NCBI GenBank assembly: GCA_038380435.1 | Contig: JAWZYU010000007.1 | Span: 87,310,334-87,374,333 of the forward strand | Length of the DNA: 64,000 nucleotides | Reading direction: 5' to 3' | From: Ryuthela nishihirai | Taxonomy: Eukaryota; Arthropoda; Arachnida; Araneae; Heptathelidae | Shown here: positions 11,245-21,992 of the stretch, piece by piece | Position numbering within the stretch: the stretch's first letter is position 1 | How the letters are laid out: every line of letters begins with the position of its first letter | Made by a program: the position numbers and the translations under genes | Notes under the pieces: model-generated | The model's database searches: none | What the model was told of the DNA's origin: nothing | The model's input: the letters and a program-made list of their open reading frames with translations, nothing else

Positions 11245-14200
11245 CTGTAAGGAAAACTGAAATTAATAGTGCAGTTGGAACTCGATTAATTCTTGTTTGA
11301 TCATCAGACTTTAGGTAAGAGAAAAAAATTTCCCGCTCTTCTGTCTGCGTGCCATTTTCTCTCATTAAGCTCGTTTGGTTATTATAAATCTCTTCTGCAA
11401 AGCTAGGTCATAGTTGAGATTTACCTCCGCAAAATTCCCCGCCCTGCGCACGGTCAATAGGGGACACCGATGGGTTTGGAAAGACCGCCATCTGTCGGAT
11501 GGGACGTTAAGTCGTGGCACCGTGTGCGGGAGAGCCATAACCTGTGCACGTTAAAGAACAGCTGGATGGCCTTGACGGGAGGCTTCCATCTGTCTCCCAA
11601 CAGCTGTTCCAGTGGGTCCCTTCCCCCAATCTTCTCTGAGCCTTCGGGGTTCATGCAACCTGGCCATTTAACCCATGGTATGCAAAAAAGTGCCGCTCAG
11701 AGGTAAAACAACCCAACCTGTCTGCAATCGATTTAAACAGTGCAATAGGAATCGTTTGGACATAGCATCTACACCGCCATCTTAATTCAAATGATTTAAG
11801 AAACTGACACATAACCAGGAAATTCTGAGAGACCATGTTGCCGTGGAATAGCTGCGGATTGACAAACAGGATTATGAACAGTGTGCCTAAAGGCTTAAGA
11901 AAAAGGGAGAGACCTATGATGTTGATGGGCAGACAATATCAAACAGGGTCTTGTTAGAATTGGCCTACAGTGACCAAATGCAGCAGCTGTAGCTCAGAAT
12001 AGACATGTCGGCACAGCAAAATTATACAGTCGGGTTAGGAGCTCCGTAGCCCATGGCTGCATAAGGATTTTGTATGTAAAAAATAGACGAGCCACTAGGC
12101 ACCAATTGTCAGATTCGAAGCACACATAGATCAAAGTTTGACCTCTGACCTCAATGAACCGGTCGGATCCGAAATTTCACAAAATTTCCGAGAAGTAGGA
12201 ACTGAAATACCCGTAGGCGCCAAGCTCTCTAGTGGCAGCAGTAAAATCGAAATTTCATCTCTGCCTAGAAAGTCGCTCGGTATACCAAAGTTCATGATGT
12301 TTATAAGATCTAAGATATGGAATACCCCTAGGCACGAATTTATTTTGTATCTAGCCCCTCCTCTTACCTTATTTACAAAGAAATTAAATTTCATCACCGT
12401 CGCAAACTTTACAGAACGCCAAACTGTTATATAGCTAAAATTTAGATTTTAAGTGAAAGTCACTATTTTTCCCACAGTGCCAAAATGTAAAAATTATCGA
12501 TTATATGAGATCTTCTACTAGAGATAAATATGTCGCCATGTCCATGCGTAAGTAGAGATGGGGATGACATATCTAAAGAATGGGAGAAGAGAAATGGAGA
12601 GCAGAAGAGATGGAAAAGAAGGAGAGGGAGGTGAGGGTGGAGAGACGAGATGAAGAAGTTTGCTGGAGTGCAATGAAAAAGAAAAGCAACGGATAGGATG
12701 TTGTGGACGCAACTCTTTGCTCAGCAGTCGGATGTTGGCAGTTGAGAATAAAAACTAAAATGCTCCAGCATCAATGCCAGACCACAGTTGTCACACAATT
12801 CCCACGATGATTGAGAGATTGGTTCAAGAACATAGCTATTCAACGAAATGAAATATTAATCACCTTGTTCATTTTTATCACTTTAGCGCTCCCCTTATTT
12901 ATTACAAAGCAAGCCTTATGACCAACCTCATCAATAACTCAGGCCAAAGAAATAATCTCTTCCACATCCTTTCCGCTTATTTATTACAAAGCAAGCCATA
13001 TGACCAGCCTCATCAATAGCTCGTCATCATCATCCTCAAGCAGCCATGGGTTACGGAGAATTCAAAAAAGGAGGTCCAACCATGCCGTGCAATTTAGTTC
13101 TCCAAGCATATCTGTATGACCAGTCACATCAATAACTCAGGCGAAAGAAATCATGTATTCCACATCCTTTCTACGAGGGTGAAATCATCAGCAAACTCTG
13201 AGCAAGATACTTGAAGATCTCTTTCACCATCTAAGGCTAAATCTTTGTCTTTAAAATCTTTCCTCCTAACAAAATCGATTAACAAAGTAAAGAGAAAAGT
13301 TGACCAACTACTCTCTTGTCTAACTCCAACTGTAATGCTAAACCAATGACTGCGAGTACAACTCAGGTTTATGAGAGAGAGAGTGAAGATTAGTTCGGTC
13401 TGAACTTCTCCAGCCGAGTGCGTTAGAAACAAAAACATTCTGACACATTTGGACACAAATGAAAGCAGCAGTAAAGTCAGTTTTTGAATTCTTTGTATTA
13501 TAGGCTATTATAGACTTTAAGATAATTATAAATATTCAAGATAAAATTAAAATCTTAATATTATATTCAAAGAAAAATATTACAAATCATTTATAAAAAT
13601 TGAAAATTCTGGAATGAACACAATATAAGGATAAATAAAAGAATAAATATAAGAAAGAAAGAATAAATATAGATGCTAAGATCTTTAATGATAGAAAGAA
13701 TATCTGAAAATACTAATCTTACTAAATAGTGTTAATTAATACAAATAACTAAATACCGATTAAAAGGTTGAAATCATAATCAAAAGAAATTATTTATTTC
13801 ATTTTTTTTTTACTTTTGTTTAGAAAATGAGAAGTAATATTCGAAATTTAAATCTGACCGAGCCCAATCTGTTTTATTTCAAGCAAGGGTTCAGACCCGA
13901 GCCATAACTCATCTTTAATCGACAGACATCGTTAGGTTAATTAAATTTTTAGTTTCTCTAAGACCTTAGAATCAACTATAAATTATGATGTCACCTGAAA
14001 GTGGGAAAGGGTTGATAGGCACCTTCAAAATCCTTACCTTATTGAAGGCATTATTTATATTGATCAGCAGAATCTTCAAATTTGAGAATCTCTTAAGTAT
14101 CAGTTTTTCAAAATTCTGAACTTTTCAGATCTTAAGCAACAGCAAAAATTTATCCATTTGTTCAGCAGATTCGAAACGGGATCTCCTGATCATTGTATCC

Positions 14201-17200
14201 CATTTTTATCCTCACATTTCCGTTTAGTGTGCTTCTATTAACACGTCCAGCTTCTATGCCTGGGATTTTCGATTTCTGCTATAGAAATGGACTCAAGGGC
14301 AGAATTGTAATGAAATTCTTACTTTGTTTGTGATCCACATAAATGAAAAAAAAGTATACTTACCCATAAGAGAGAGAAATTTCAAAGAAGATGGCAAATC
14401 TGAGCTCTCGATAGTTGTAATCCAATTATCTCGGAGTTTCATAAATTGCAGTTGCGGCATTTTTTGAAGTTGTCCACCCAACGTTTGTATCCTGTTGCTC
14501 TGAAGGTAAAGTTCTGTCAATTCGGTCAGTCCAAAAAATTCCCAATTGCTGAAACTCTCCAACTGGTTGTAAGACACGTTTAAAGATCTCAATTGGCAGA
14601 GGAATTGGAGGCTGTCATTGAGGCTGCTCAGATTGTTGTCGCTGAGATCCAAGTGATGCAAGTCTCCTCTCAAAGTGACGAAAGAATTCTTGTGGATTCT
14701 GGAAATGGCATTGTGGGCCAGGAACACAGTCTCCGTCTGCTGGGCGTTGAGGAAGTTCTGATGTTCGATAATCGTTAGACCATTGTTGCTAAGATCGAGA
14801 ACGTTCAGCTGCATGTATCGGAAAGCCTCGCCAAGCTGTTGGATCTTATTTCCATTAAGAAATACCCGAATGATTTTGTAGGTGATTTGGCAGTCGAAGG
14901 TGTGGATGAGATTGTGGCTCAAGAAGATCTCGAGACGGATGCCGAAATCCACAGTCTGATTGCGGATCTCAGAGATCTTGTTGTTGGCGAGACCGAGACT
15001 GGAAAGACGCGGCAGAGCCATGAAATTTCTCGCTTCAAATTCAGTGAGTCCAGTGTCGTGGAGGTAAAGAAACCGGAGTCTGGGCAGTTTCCCGTTGAAA
15101 GTGTCATTCGTAATCTTCCTCAGAGGATTGTTGCTCAGTTGGATTGTTTCTGTGATCGACATCTTTTCGTGGAACGCCTTACTCACATCGGTTAAATTAT
15201 TGTGGTCCAGGAACAAGTGCTGAAAGGTAAGGAAATTAAATACAATCAGAAAGTTTTTTCGATCAATAAGAAGTTATTGCTCTCCACTTTATTTTTTAAA
15301 AAACCACAGTTGTTTACAAAAGAAATGAAAACAATGAAGAAGTGTTTTGAGATAAAGATAAAGTTCTCCACTTTATTTTTTAAAAAACCACAGTTGTTTA
15401 CAAAAGAAATGAAAACAATGAAGAAGTGTTTTGAGAACAAGGAAATATATTTCAAGGTGACAGAAGGAATAAAGGCACTTTCAGTTTTTCTTCTCTTTCG
15501 TTTATGTTAATTTTCAAATAGTAAATACAATTGGTCCCCGATTTACGTGGATTTAATTAAGGCGTTTTTGGAATAACGCGAACATTCTTATCTACACCTT
15601 TTTTTTTTCAATTTAAGCGCATATTTTTTTCAGAATGAAGTGGTTTGAACTCAGAAATAAAAAGAAAAAGCCTCTCAAACGTCTTTGCTTTCCTACCCCG
15701 ATTACGTGGATATATTATACGTCGACATTACTTTACTGGTTACATGAACAAGTTTGATGAGGATCGCACATTTTTTTTTGGCGAATTATCGCGATTTTTC
15801 TCATTTTTCCTTAATTTATGGAACCCAGTGTACTTAGTCAACTTTTTCTGAAAGCCCACAAATTAAAAAAGTTTGCATAACTTGAAATAGTATTAATTTT
15901 TATTTCTAAAATGAAAAAAATAAAAATAAAACGAAATATAAAATGATAACATAAAGTTTTAATTTTTAATATATGTCACAATCCAAATATATGAAACATG
16001 CATGAATAAATCTAAAATGTGAATAATTCTGCAGATGTAAAGAGGCAAATTTAGACACATGCAAAGCAAAAAAAATGTTAGTCAAAATCAAAAATTCGAT
16101 AAAACATTTTTATTTTCAGTTAATTTTTTTAACATTAAAAATTCTAGCTTTCAACCAAATCCATTCCCTTTGAATGAACCGAAAAATTTTCTGCTGCCTC
16201 TATCCACCGCCTTTGGTGCGCGCGCATCTAGAGAGATCTGAGATGGCGACGGCGAAACTGTACAAGTGTGTGAGGTAGCAAAACAAATGGCGATCCGTGC
16301 GGCCTGTTCTCACAAGTGTGCGCTTACCTTAAGAAACTTTAATGAATAATATTAAAAAATTCAAAATAAAATCTAACTTCATAAGCAGGTGTTATAAAAA
16401 CAACCGTCAGCATCTGCAGATGGGAGGAATATTTTAGCTGTTGTTCATCTGCTGATGTGCGAAGTTGGAGGAGATATTTTAATTTTTAACAACGAGCCAA
16501 TGGAGTCCTCGTTATGATTTCATTTTCTTAAATCAAAGTCTCAGGAAAATGAAACCGGGACACTAAAAATATTGGTATTAGTTTACAAATTTTTTTTCTT
16601 AACTTTGCGCCCTCCACTTTTCATATCCTTGCACTTACAAGCACTAATATTTTTTTCCGCTAATTGCATTCAACTAAACTAAAATATGGTAAACAGGAAT
16701 GAAAATATTTTAGCGTTTTATCATTGAACCCTTTTCTTCAACATCGTTGACAGTGATGTCATAGCATCAAATACGTTTTACTAAAAAAACATTTCAAATC
16801 CTTACTTTGGGAATGGCCAGTTGGAAAAGTCCATCGACGCTGACAATCTGATTGTGAGCCAGATTTAATTTGGTCAGATTTTTTATTTCGTTTAACAGAT
16901 CGACGGGGAGGGTCACCAGGTCATTGAAAGAGAGATCGAGGATCCGAATGGCAGACGTGCCACTGAAGGCATCTTCTGCCACCGATTTGATGCTGTTGTT
17001 GCTCAGCGACAGATACTGCAAGACAGACAAGTTCTGCAATTCCGTTCCCACTTCCTTCAGCAAACTGCTGTCGATATTGAGTCGAACGATCCATGGCTCC
17101 AGAGAGGTAAAGTTCGGAATCTCTCGCAGGTAACTAGATCGCACGTGAAGTGTGAACATATTTCGCAAACCGTCGAACGTATCTTTAGGTACAGTTGCCA

Positions 17201-17504
17201 GATCTCCGTTCACCACAAGTTTTTCGATTAACAGTCCTTGAAATGCTTTCGAGGACAAAGAATCGGTCGCTCGCAGTTCAAGCCGAAAGACAGCGTTCGG
17301 AAACTTTTCATTCAGCGCCATCGTCAGGGCATGGAAATCGGTGACATTAGAGCAGGTGACGCCGACGACGATGCCCAAGTCGTCGCAGAAACAGTTCTCG
17401 AAATCGATGCAGACGAACGCAGGCGGCTGAGGGGAAAAGGCGCGAGCGACGCTCAGCAAGGACAACAGAAGACAAATCGACATCTCCAGTCGTGCAGAGA
17501 CCAT
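10649..17504 (-). CDS. Toll-like receptor ectodomain, 3 exons, 3' end not in window
   Basis: join(10649-11244, 14364-15219, 16806-17504) on the minus strand gives 717 codons without a stop. Domains in order: signal peptide (residues 1-22, hydrophobic CLLLSLLSVARA); N-terminal Cys cluster (C32, C38, C40, C51); about 17 LRRs of ~24 residues (70-518); LRRCT (NPFNCDCRLF, C524/C526/C549); LRRNT (CPRSCSCSC, C585-C606); two to three more LRRs; start of a second LRRCT (NPWTCDCS, C700/C702). This LRRCT-LRRNT-LRR-LRRCT order is that of multi-cysteine-cluster Toll receptors, single-pass membrane proteins that bind Spaetzle-type ligands or microbial products and signal through a cytoplasmic TIR domain. 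The remainder of the second LRRCT, the membrane helix and the TIR are not in the window, so an intact receptor is inferred, not shown. N-glycosylation motifs are frequent. Identity as a Toll-family ectodomain is near certain; the subtype is unknown. Confidence 0.92.
11401..11720 (+). mobile_element. SINE-A copy 2, 5'-truncated, in Toll intron 2
   Basis: It joins the family consensus just inside the tRNA head (AGCTAGGTCATAGTTGAG) and runs to the AGGTAAAACAACCCAACC tail, antisense to the host gene. Its end lies about 157 bp from the exon 3 acceptor. A short TCTGCAA repeat at 11394-11400 and 11721-11727 is a plausible 7-bp target duplication. Confidence 0.85.
11855..12064 (+). mobile_element. 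LINE 3'-end fragment
   Basis: It shares GATTATGAACAGTGTGCCTA and the downstream 3' untranslated sequence with the LINE ends at 8.8-9.2 kb and 46.1 kb. Heavily mutated, with no coding capacity. Confidence 0.7.
12100..12440. other. Unclassified block, open on both strands
   Basis: Overlapping frames of 98 (plus, 12138-12434) and 88 (minus, 12131-12397) codons cover this stretch, which is less AT-rich than its surroundings. Neither translation resembles a family I know. It lies in Toll intron 2 and is probably an old repeat. Confidence 0.3.
13022..13122 (-). mobile_element. LINE 3'-end fragment (reverse)
   Basis: Carries the reversed LINE tail: TCATCATCATCCTCAAGCAG, followed by sequence corresponding to CATGG..TTACGGA and the AATTTAGTTCTCCAA stretch of the 46-kb LINE end. 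Confidence 0.7.
13152..13456 (-). pseudogene. LINE reverse-transcriptase palm fragment
   Basis: A 101-codon minus-strand frame contains SHWFSITVGVRQ, then FLFTLLIDFV and CSEFADDFTLVE. These match the non-LTR reverse-transcriptase motif order (GVRQG, LSPLLF-type and the FADD catalytic motif). Together with the reversed LINE tail just beside it (13022-13122), it suggests one internally deleted minus-strand LINE in Toll intron 2. Confidence 0.75.
14364..15219 (-). CDS. Toll-like gene exon 2 (central LRRs)
   Basis: 856 bp, entering in phase 0 after acceptor TTCCTTACCTTTCAG (G at 15220) and leaving in phase 1 at ATGG before GTAAGTATA. It begins HLFLDHNNLTDVS, which completes the LRR begun at the end of exon 1 with correct repeat spacing and so supports the splice. 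About eleven LRRs follow, for example LNVLDLSNNGLTIIE and LHHLDLSDNNLSSL. The exon ends FLSLMG, immediately before the LRRCT encoded in exon 3. Confidence 0.92.
15220..16805 (-). other. Toll-like gene intron 1
   Basis: 1,586-bp GT-AG intron, phase 0. It contains an 84-bp-period tandem duplication near its acceptor and, at about 15527-15800, sequence beginning TTGGTCCCCGATTTACG that recalls a pogo/Tigger-type end. No exon-like frame is seen. Confidence 0.85.
15281..15438. repeat. 84-bp-offset tandem duplication in intron 1
   Basis: A block of about 74 bp starting TCTCCACTTTATTTTTTAAA at 15281 is repeated almost exactly at 15365, an offset of 84 bp. The array ends about 60 bp from the intron 1 acceptor (15220) on the transcribed strand. 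Confidence 0.95.
16806..17504 (-). CDS. Toll-like gene exon 1 (signal peptide, N-cap, first LRRs)
   Basis: Starts at ATG 17504 and ends in phase 0 after 233 codons, at CCCAAA followed by donor GTAAGG (16805 inward). It encodes the signal peptide, the four-cysteine N-terminal cluster and about six LRRs, including LQYLSLSNNSIKSV and IRILDLSFNDLVTL. A second in-frame ATG eight codons in (giving MSICLLLSLL) would leave a tighter signal peptide and is an equally possible start. No acceptor AG lies just before the ATG, so some 5' UTR is probably contiguous. Confidence 0.9.
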
Positions 17505-17929
17505 TTAGGAAAAAGTCATTACAGTATTGAGATGGAAGTCATTTGCAGCAGCTCCGTGAGCATTAATGGCGCAGGGTTCCACGTAAGAGACACGCGCATC
17601 GCATCCAGGAAACAGGAAGCACATGGCCACGCTCCATGATGTAATGTTTTCGGTAGTAATGACATCCGCCATGCGATTTCCGCGAAGGTCGCCTTGTAGC
17701 ACATTTTGCTCTCTGCAAGCGAACGGAAGCGATTTCATTTTCTCTCTCCGTGTTATCTGTCTCATTGGTTCTCGTAACTTCACAGGAGGTCGGGGAGAGG
17801 AAATGCACCCTTTCCCAGAGGCGTAGCTATTACTTTCGGGGCCCCTAAACAAAATTTAGAGAGGGGATTAGAGAGTCTCGATTAAGTGCATTGAATCTCT
17901 TTAATTTCATTAAACCAAACCCAATTTTG
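17505..17929. promoter_or_regulatory. Region 5' of the Toll-like gene
   Basis: Immediately upstream of the minus-strand start codon; probably holds 5' UTR and proximal promoter. I see no convincing TATA box or initiator. Near 17817 a CAGAGGCGTAGCTATTAC stretch followed by GGGGCCCC resembles the end of a hAT-type element and may mark where host promoter sequence stops. Confidence 0.3.
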
Positions 17930-19075
17930 ACAACTCACCTGAATTTTGTCAACTGGTTTCCAATTTTGCCAACTCCCCTAGATTTTTCCAAGTTGCCACG
18001 ATTTTGCCACCTCTCCTTAATTTCACAAAAATAATCATAATTTTTAAAACTCTCCTGAATTTGCCAAGTCACTGCAAAATATTCAAACTCCCAAAAATTT
18101 TGCCAAGTTTTCTCGATTTTGGCAAGAGTCCTTAATTCAATTATCACAACTCGCCCGTATTTTACCAAGTGGATTCGAATTTTGCCAACTGCCCTAGATT
18201 TTTATTAAGTTGCCTCGATTTGTCCAATGTTTCTTAATTCCACAAAACTAATCCCAATTTTTAGAACTCGCCTAAATTTTACCAAGTGGATTCGAATTTT
18301 GCCATCTACCCTAGATTTTCCCAAATCGCCGTAATTTCACAGAAAAAACCGCAATTTTTACATCTTCTCTGAATTTTCCAAGTCATTTCGAATTTCGAAC
18401 TCTCCTTAATTGCACAAGAAAGGCACAATTTTCACAACACAATTTTCCAAGTGGATTCGAATTTTGCCAACTCTCCTAGATTTTGCCAAGCGTTCTCGAA
18501 TTTGCCAACTCTCCTTAATTTCATATATTCTATCCCAATTTTCACAACTCACCTGCACTTTACCAAGTGGTTTCCAATTTTGCCAACCCCCCTAGATTTT
18601 GCCAAGTTGCCTCGATTTTACCACCCTCCTTAATTTCGCAAAAACAATCCGAATTTTCACATCTTTCCTCAATTTGCCAAGTGACTTCAAATTTTTCAAA
18701 CTCACCAATATTTTCCCAAGTTTTCTCAATCTTGTCAACTATCCTTAATTTCATAAAAACAATTCCAATTTTCGCAACACATCCGTGTTTTACCAAATGG
18801 ATTCGAATTTTGCCAACTGCCCTAGATTTTGTCAAGCTTCCTCGATTTTGCCAACTCGCCACAATTTCACAGAAAAAAATTTCAAATTTTACAACTCACC
18901 TGATTTTTGCAAAGTCACTCTGAATTTTGCCAACTCCCCAAGATTTTGCGAAGTTGCCTCGATTTTGCGAACACGCCATAATTTTATAGATAAAAGATTC
19001 CATGTTTTACATCTCACCTGAATTTTGTCAACTTTTCACGATTTTGCCAAGTCACTCCAAATTTTGCCAACTGCA
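17930..19075. repeat. Degenerate tandem array, ~115-bp unit, ~10 copies
   Basis: Each unit combines four to five related phrases of the type AATTTTGCCAACTC, TAGATTTTGCCAAGTTGCC and CTCGATTTTGCCAACTC, then a TTAATTTCACAAAAACAAT segment and CAATTTTCACAACTC. Landmarks recur near 18023, 18240, 18337, 18412, 18520, 18634, 18750, 18865 and 18982, so most units are ~115 bp, with two shortened ones. The unit is itself built from ~25-bp subrepeats. Frames of 60-118 codons across it on both strands are repeat artefacts. Confidence 0.95.
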
Positions 19076-19214
19076 ATTTCGATCTCAATTTAGTTCAGAT
19101 TAATTGCATCATAAAGCATATAGAGAAAAAAATTCTTATGTTAGTGTATAAGTAATATCATTAATGTAGCATTTTTCATCACGTATCAAAATACATATAT
19201 AGGATAGTGTGAAT

Positions 19215-20711
19215 AATGGGCGTCCGCAGAGGGGGGGAAGCAAACGGGACACTTATATTACATTTGCATAAAAAAATTCCACAAATTATAATCGTAAAAA
19301 TGATTTAGTTATTTAACCTTACATCCTCGACCATGGGACGCTTTGTCTGTCTTAAAATTTTATTTGGGTTTAGCCGGTTTAGGTACTCAGCGGGGTAACC
19401 CTAAAACACGTGTTTCATCTATTGCAGCAATAAAACACGTGTTCCTGTTTTTGGTTCATCTTTTTCTGATTAGTGAAGAAAAATATTCATTACTGTTGTG
19501 AACAGCGACCAGTTCGTTTGCCCTCTGTGTCTAGTGACTCACTGAGTGAAGTGTGAATTGTAAATTTATAGTGAAACAAATTTAAAAAGAAAAATTCATT
19601 TTTAAAAAGAAAGTGTTTGTAATTTAATATTATTTTACTTGTTAGTCAGTTTTATCCCAAGAATATTCCAAAAATAGATAAAATAAAGTTCCAAAACAAC
19701 ATCAAAAGAGTAAGCGAAAAATACAATTTACAATATTTAGAAATAGAGGCAACAACGTGGTATGAAAAATGGACAAATTTTCCTTCGACCGATATTCCCC
19801 AAACTTTACCAGAAGTTTTGGAACATTGAGACTATTTCCTTTCTATTAATTCGGCAATAGCTATTGACATGACATTACATGTTACGACCTGTACCATTCA
19901 AAGAAGTTTCAGCATCTTGAGACGTATGAAAACATGGTTAAGGTCAACTATTTCAGAAACGCACTTATCAGGCTTGGGTTGGGTTGTTTTACCTCTGAGC
20001 GGCACTTTTTTGCACACCATGGGCTAATTGGCCAGATCACACGGACCCCGTAGGCTCAGAGAAGGTTGGGGGAGGTGACTCACTGGAACAGCTGTTGGGA
20101 GACAGATGGTAGCCTCCCGTCAAGGCCATCCAGCGTGTTCTTTAACGTGCACAGGGTATGGCTCTCCAGCACACGGGACCACTGCTTAACGTCCCATCCG
20201 ACGGACGGCGGCCTTTCCAAGCCCATTGGTGTCCCCTACTGACCGTGGGCAGGGCGGGGAATTTTGCGGAGATAAATCTCAACGCTGACCCAGCTGGGAT
20301 TCGAACCTGGGAACTACAGATTACGAGCCTGGCGCGCTACCGACTGAGCCACCCCCGCCCCTACTTAACAGGCTTATGCATGATTAGTGTGCACATGAAG
20401 GAACTAGAAGAGGAAGCGGGAAAGAAGAAATTGATTGAAAATGTCATCAATAGGTGTGCAAGCGATAGACGGAGAATTCAAATCTTATACGGTACGTGAT
20501 TATTGAAATAATTATTATCTATATATATATTAATTCTTGTTTCCTTTATATTGTAAATTTATATACATTATGTAAGTGTTTTTGTATTGATGCAATAATG
20601 TATTCTATAATCTACTTGTGAAAAAAATTAAATAAAAAATTATTAATGTAATTATTTGTCTCCAAGCTTTGCCCCCCCCCCCCCCTGAAAAATTTTCTGC
20701 AGACGCCCATG
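19215..20711 (+). mobile_element. hAT-derived element, left-arm copy (interrupted by SINE-A)
   Basis: Terminal inverted repeats of the CATGGGCGTCTGCAGA type (left end mutated to AATGGGCGTCCGCAGA), flanked by an 8-bp duplication with one mismatch: GTGTGAAT (19207-19214) and GTGTCAAT (20712-20719). Inside, on the plus strand, is the C-terminal part of a hAT transposase: HFDYF.SINSAIAID, then CTIQRSFSTLRRMKTWLRST, and after the SINE MISVHMKELEEE. This is the hAT dimerisation region. Without the SINE the element is about 1.1 kb, so it is an internally deleted, non-autonomous derivative. Confidence 0.88.
19976..20362 (-). mobile_element. SINE-A copy 3, full length, inserted in left-arm hAT
   Basis: 387 bp, reverse orientation. 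The tRNA-like head is at the right (B box GGTTCGAATCCC and A box TGGCTCAGTCGG on the minus strand); the tail CTCAGAGGTAAAACAACCC is at the left. A 13-bp target duplication flanks it: ACTTATCAGGCTT (19963-19975) and ACTTAACAGGCTT (20363-20375). The right arm has one uninterrupted target copy, confirming the boundaries. Confidence 0.97.
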
Positions 20712-20719
20712 GTGTCAAT

Positions 20720-21710
20720 TCCATGTATAAATAATCATGGTTCATTTTAATGAAAGTCTTATCCTAAGTGATAGAGTCTGTATTCATGTAATTGGTTATC
20801 ATTCATATTATTTGAAATATTCATATCATTTAGTAACATTTTTACTGGTGTTTTGTCTTTCAAGTTTAGCTTATTAGGTAATTTCTTGTAACTTACTGAT
20901 GTATGTATTAAGCAAGATAAATATTTTCCCCTTACATCTAGTGTGATTGTGGGAATAAAAAAATTAAGTTATGAATTGTGTGGTGTCAATTGCTATTTTT
21001 TAAAGTTAAAACCGAAATCAATTAATTACGACTATTCTTTCCATGTTATATCAATGGGAAGCTAAATTAGCATCTCTATAAATTCCAAAATAAGCGTTCT
21101 AGAAGTAGTTTTGACTGACGATAGATTTGCTGAAAACTTCATCTAATTCTCCCTGTACAGCAATATTCACTCAATATTTAAAGAGTTATGGAAAGTTTGA
21201 ATATTTAGTGAAAACAATGCAAGTCCTAAGAACATTTAAAAATATTGAAAGAATTATGTACACAAATATACCCCTGTATTAAACGGTTTAAAATACCCTT
21301 TATTCCAATTGCAATTTTTTTTCTGGTGAATTTTTGTTTGGCGCCGCTGTTGTTAATATTTCAAGTCTTCCATATTATATACTAATCTAATATTCTGGGA
21401 AATCTTTGATTGGCTTGGTTGAGGACTTTCATTAAAAATGCTTATTTTAGAAGAAGAATGAGTTATAGAGCTCCGAATTTAATTTCCCATAGACATAACA
21501 AGGATGGGTCATAATTCAGCGATTCCTGATTGTTGGTAGTAAACGTAAAATAAATAAAGAGAATTCATTTTTCAATTTATTTTAAAGCATGCATTATCTT
21601 TAAAGCTTTTTCGATAATATTTGCTTTTCATTACCTACTTTCTATCATCCACGTTCAAGTGTTGCTAATAAAGACATTTCAGAAGATACACATTATAAAA
21701 CACTTATGCA
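20720..21710. other. Arm sequence without recognised gene
   Basis: AT-rich part of the left arm between the hAT element and the 93-codon ORF, matched in reverse by about 26840-27830. Nothing recognisable. Confidence 0.4.
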
Positions 21711-21992
21711 ATGGAAAATTTCTATATGAAACTAACTCTAGAAATGATCATCCACCACGACGGCTCAGACCCAGTTGGTCACATGACCTCAGTAAACGTT
21801 GAGTGCGCCGCGGTTGTCTCTCTCGCTAGCCAGGACCAGAGAATTGACGATTTTTCTTCGTTGTCTGAGGATGATGGAGAGAGATCTGTTGATGACGGGA
21901 ACGATTCTGATACATCAGAACTGCCATCTACTCCTCCACACCGGAATGTGGGTGAAAATTCTCACAGTAGCGACGAAGAGGCTAATGGTTAG
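21711..21992 (+). CDS. Hypothetical 93-aa acidic protein (left arm)
   Basis: A 93-codon frame starting MENFYMKLTLEMII. The second half is strongly acidic and serine-rich (SSLSEDDGERS, then DSDTSELPS and ending SHSSDEEANG), as in the disordered N-terminal or linker regions of some transposases and nuclear proteins. It resembles no family I can name. An AATAAA lies about 40 bp past the stop. The partner copy at 26558-26838 has a frameshift in the acidic part, so coding is not conserved between arms. Possibly the relic of a larger coding sequence now in the inverted repeat. Confidence 0.3.
   Translation: MENFYMKLTLEMIIHHDGSDPVGHMTSVNVECAAVVSLASQDQRIDDFSSLSEDDGERSVDDGNDSDTSELPSTPPHRNVGENSHSSDEEANG

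Larger units (their letters stand above)
11245..14363 (-). other. Toll-like gene intron 2
   Basis: 3,119-bp GT-AG intron, phase 1. It carries a 5'-truncated SINE-A, two LINE 3' fragments, a LINE reverse-transcriptase fragment and an unclassified block near 12.1-12.4 kb. No further LRR-coding exon is visible. Confidence 0.85.

Noticed and set aside
12131..12434. 98- and 88-codon overlapping frames as an extra Toll exon
   Set aside because: No LRR pattern, and exons 2 and 3 join perfectly within the LRRCT without it.
18410..19021. Overlapping frames of 60-118 codons on both strands
   Set aside because: They are translations of the ~115-bp tandem array; both strands are open because the unit lacks stops, and no start or family signal supports a gene.
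21711..21992. Assignment of the acidic ORF to a piggyBac-type transposase N-terminus
   Set aside because: Only the general acidic composition is similar; no diagnostic motif or TTAA-flanked ends were seen.
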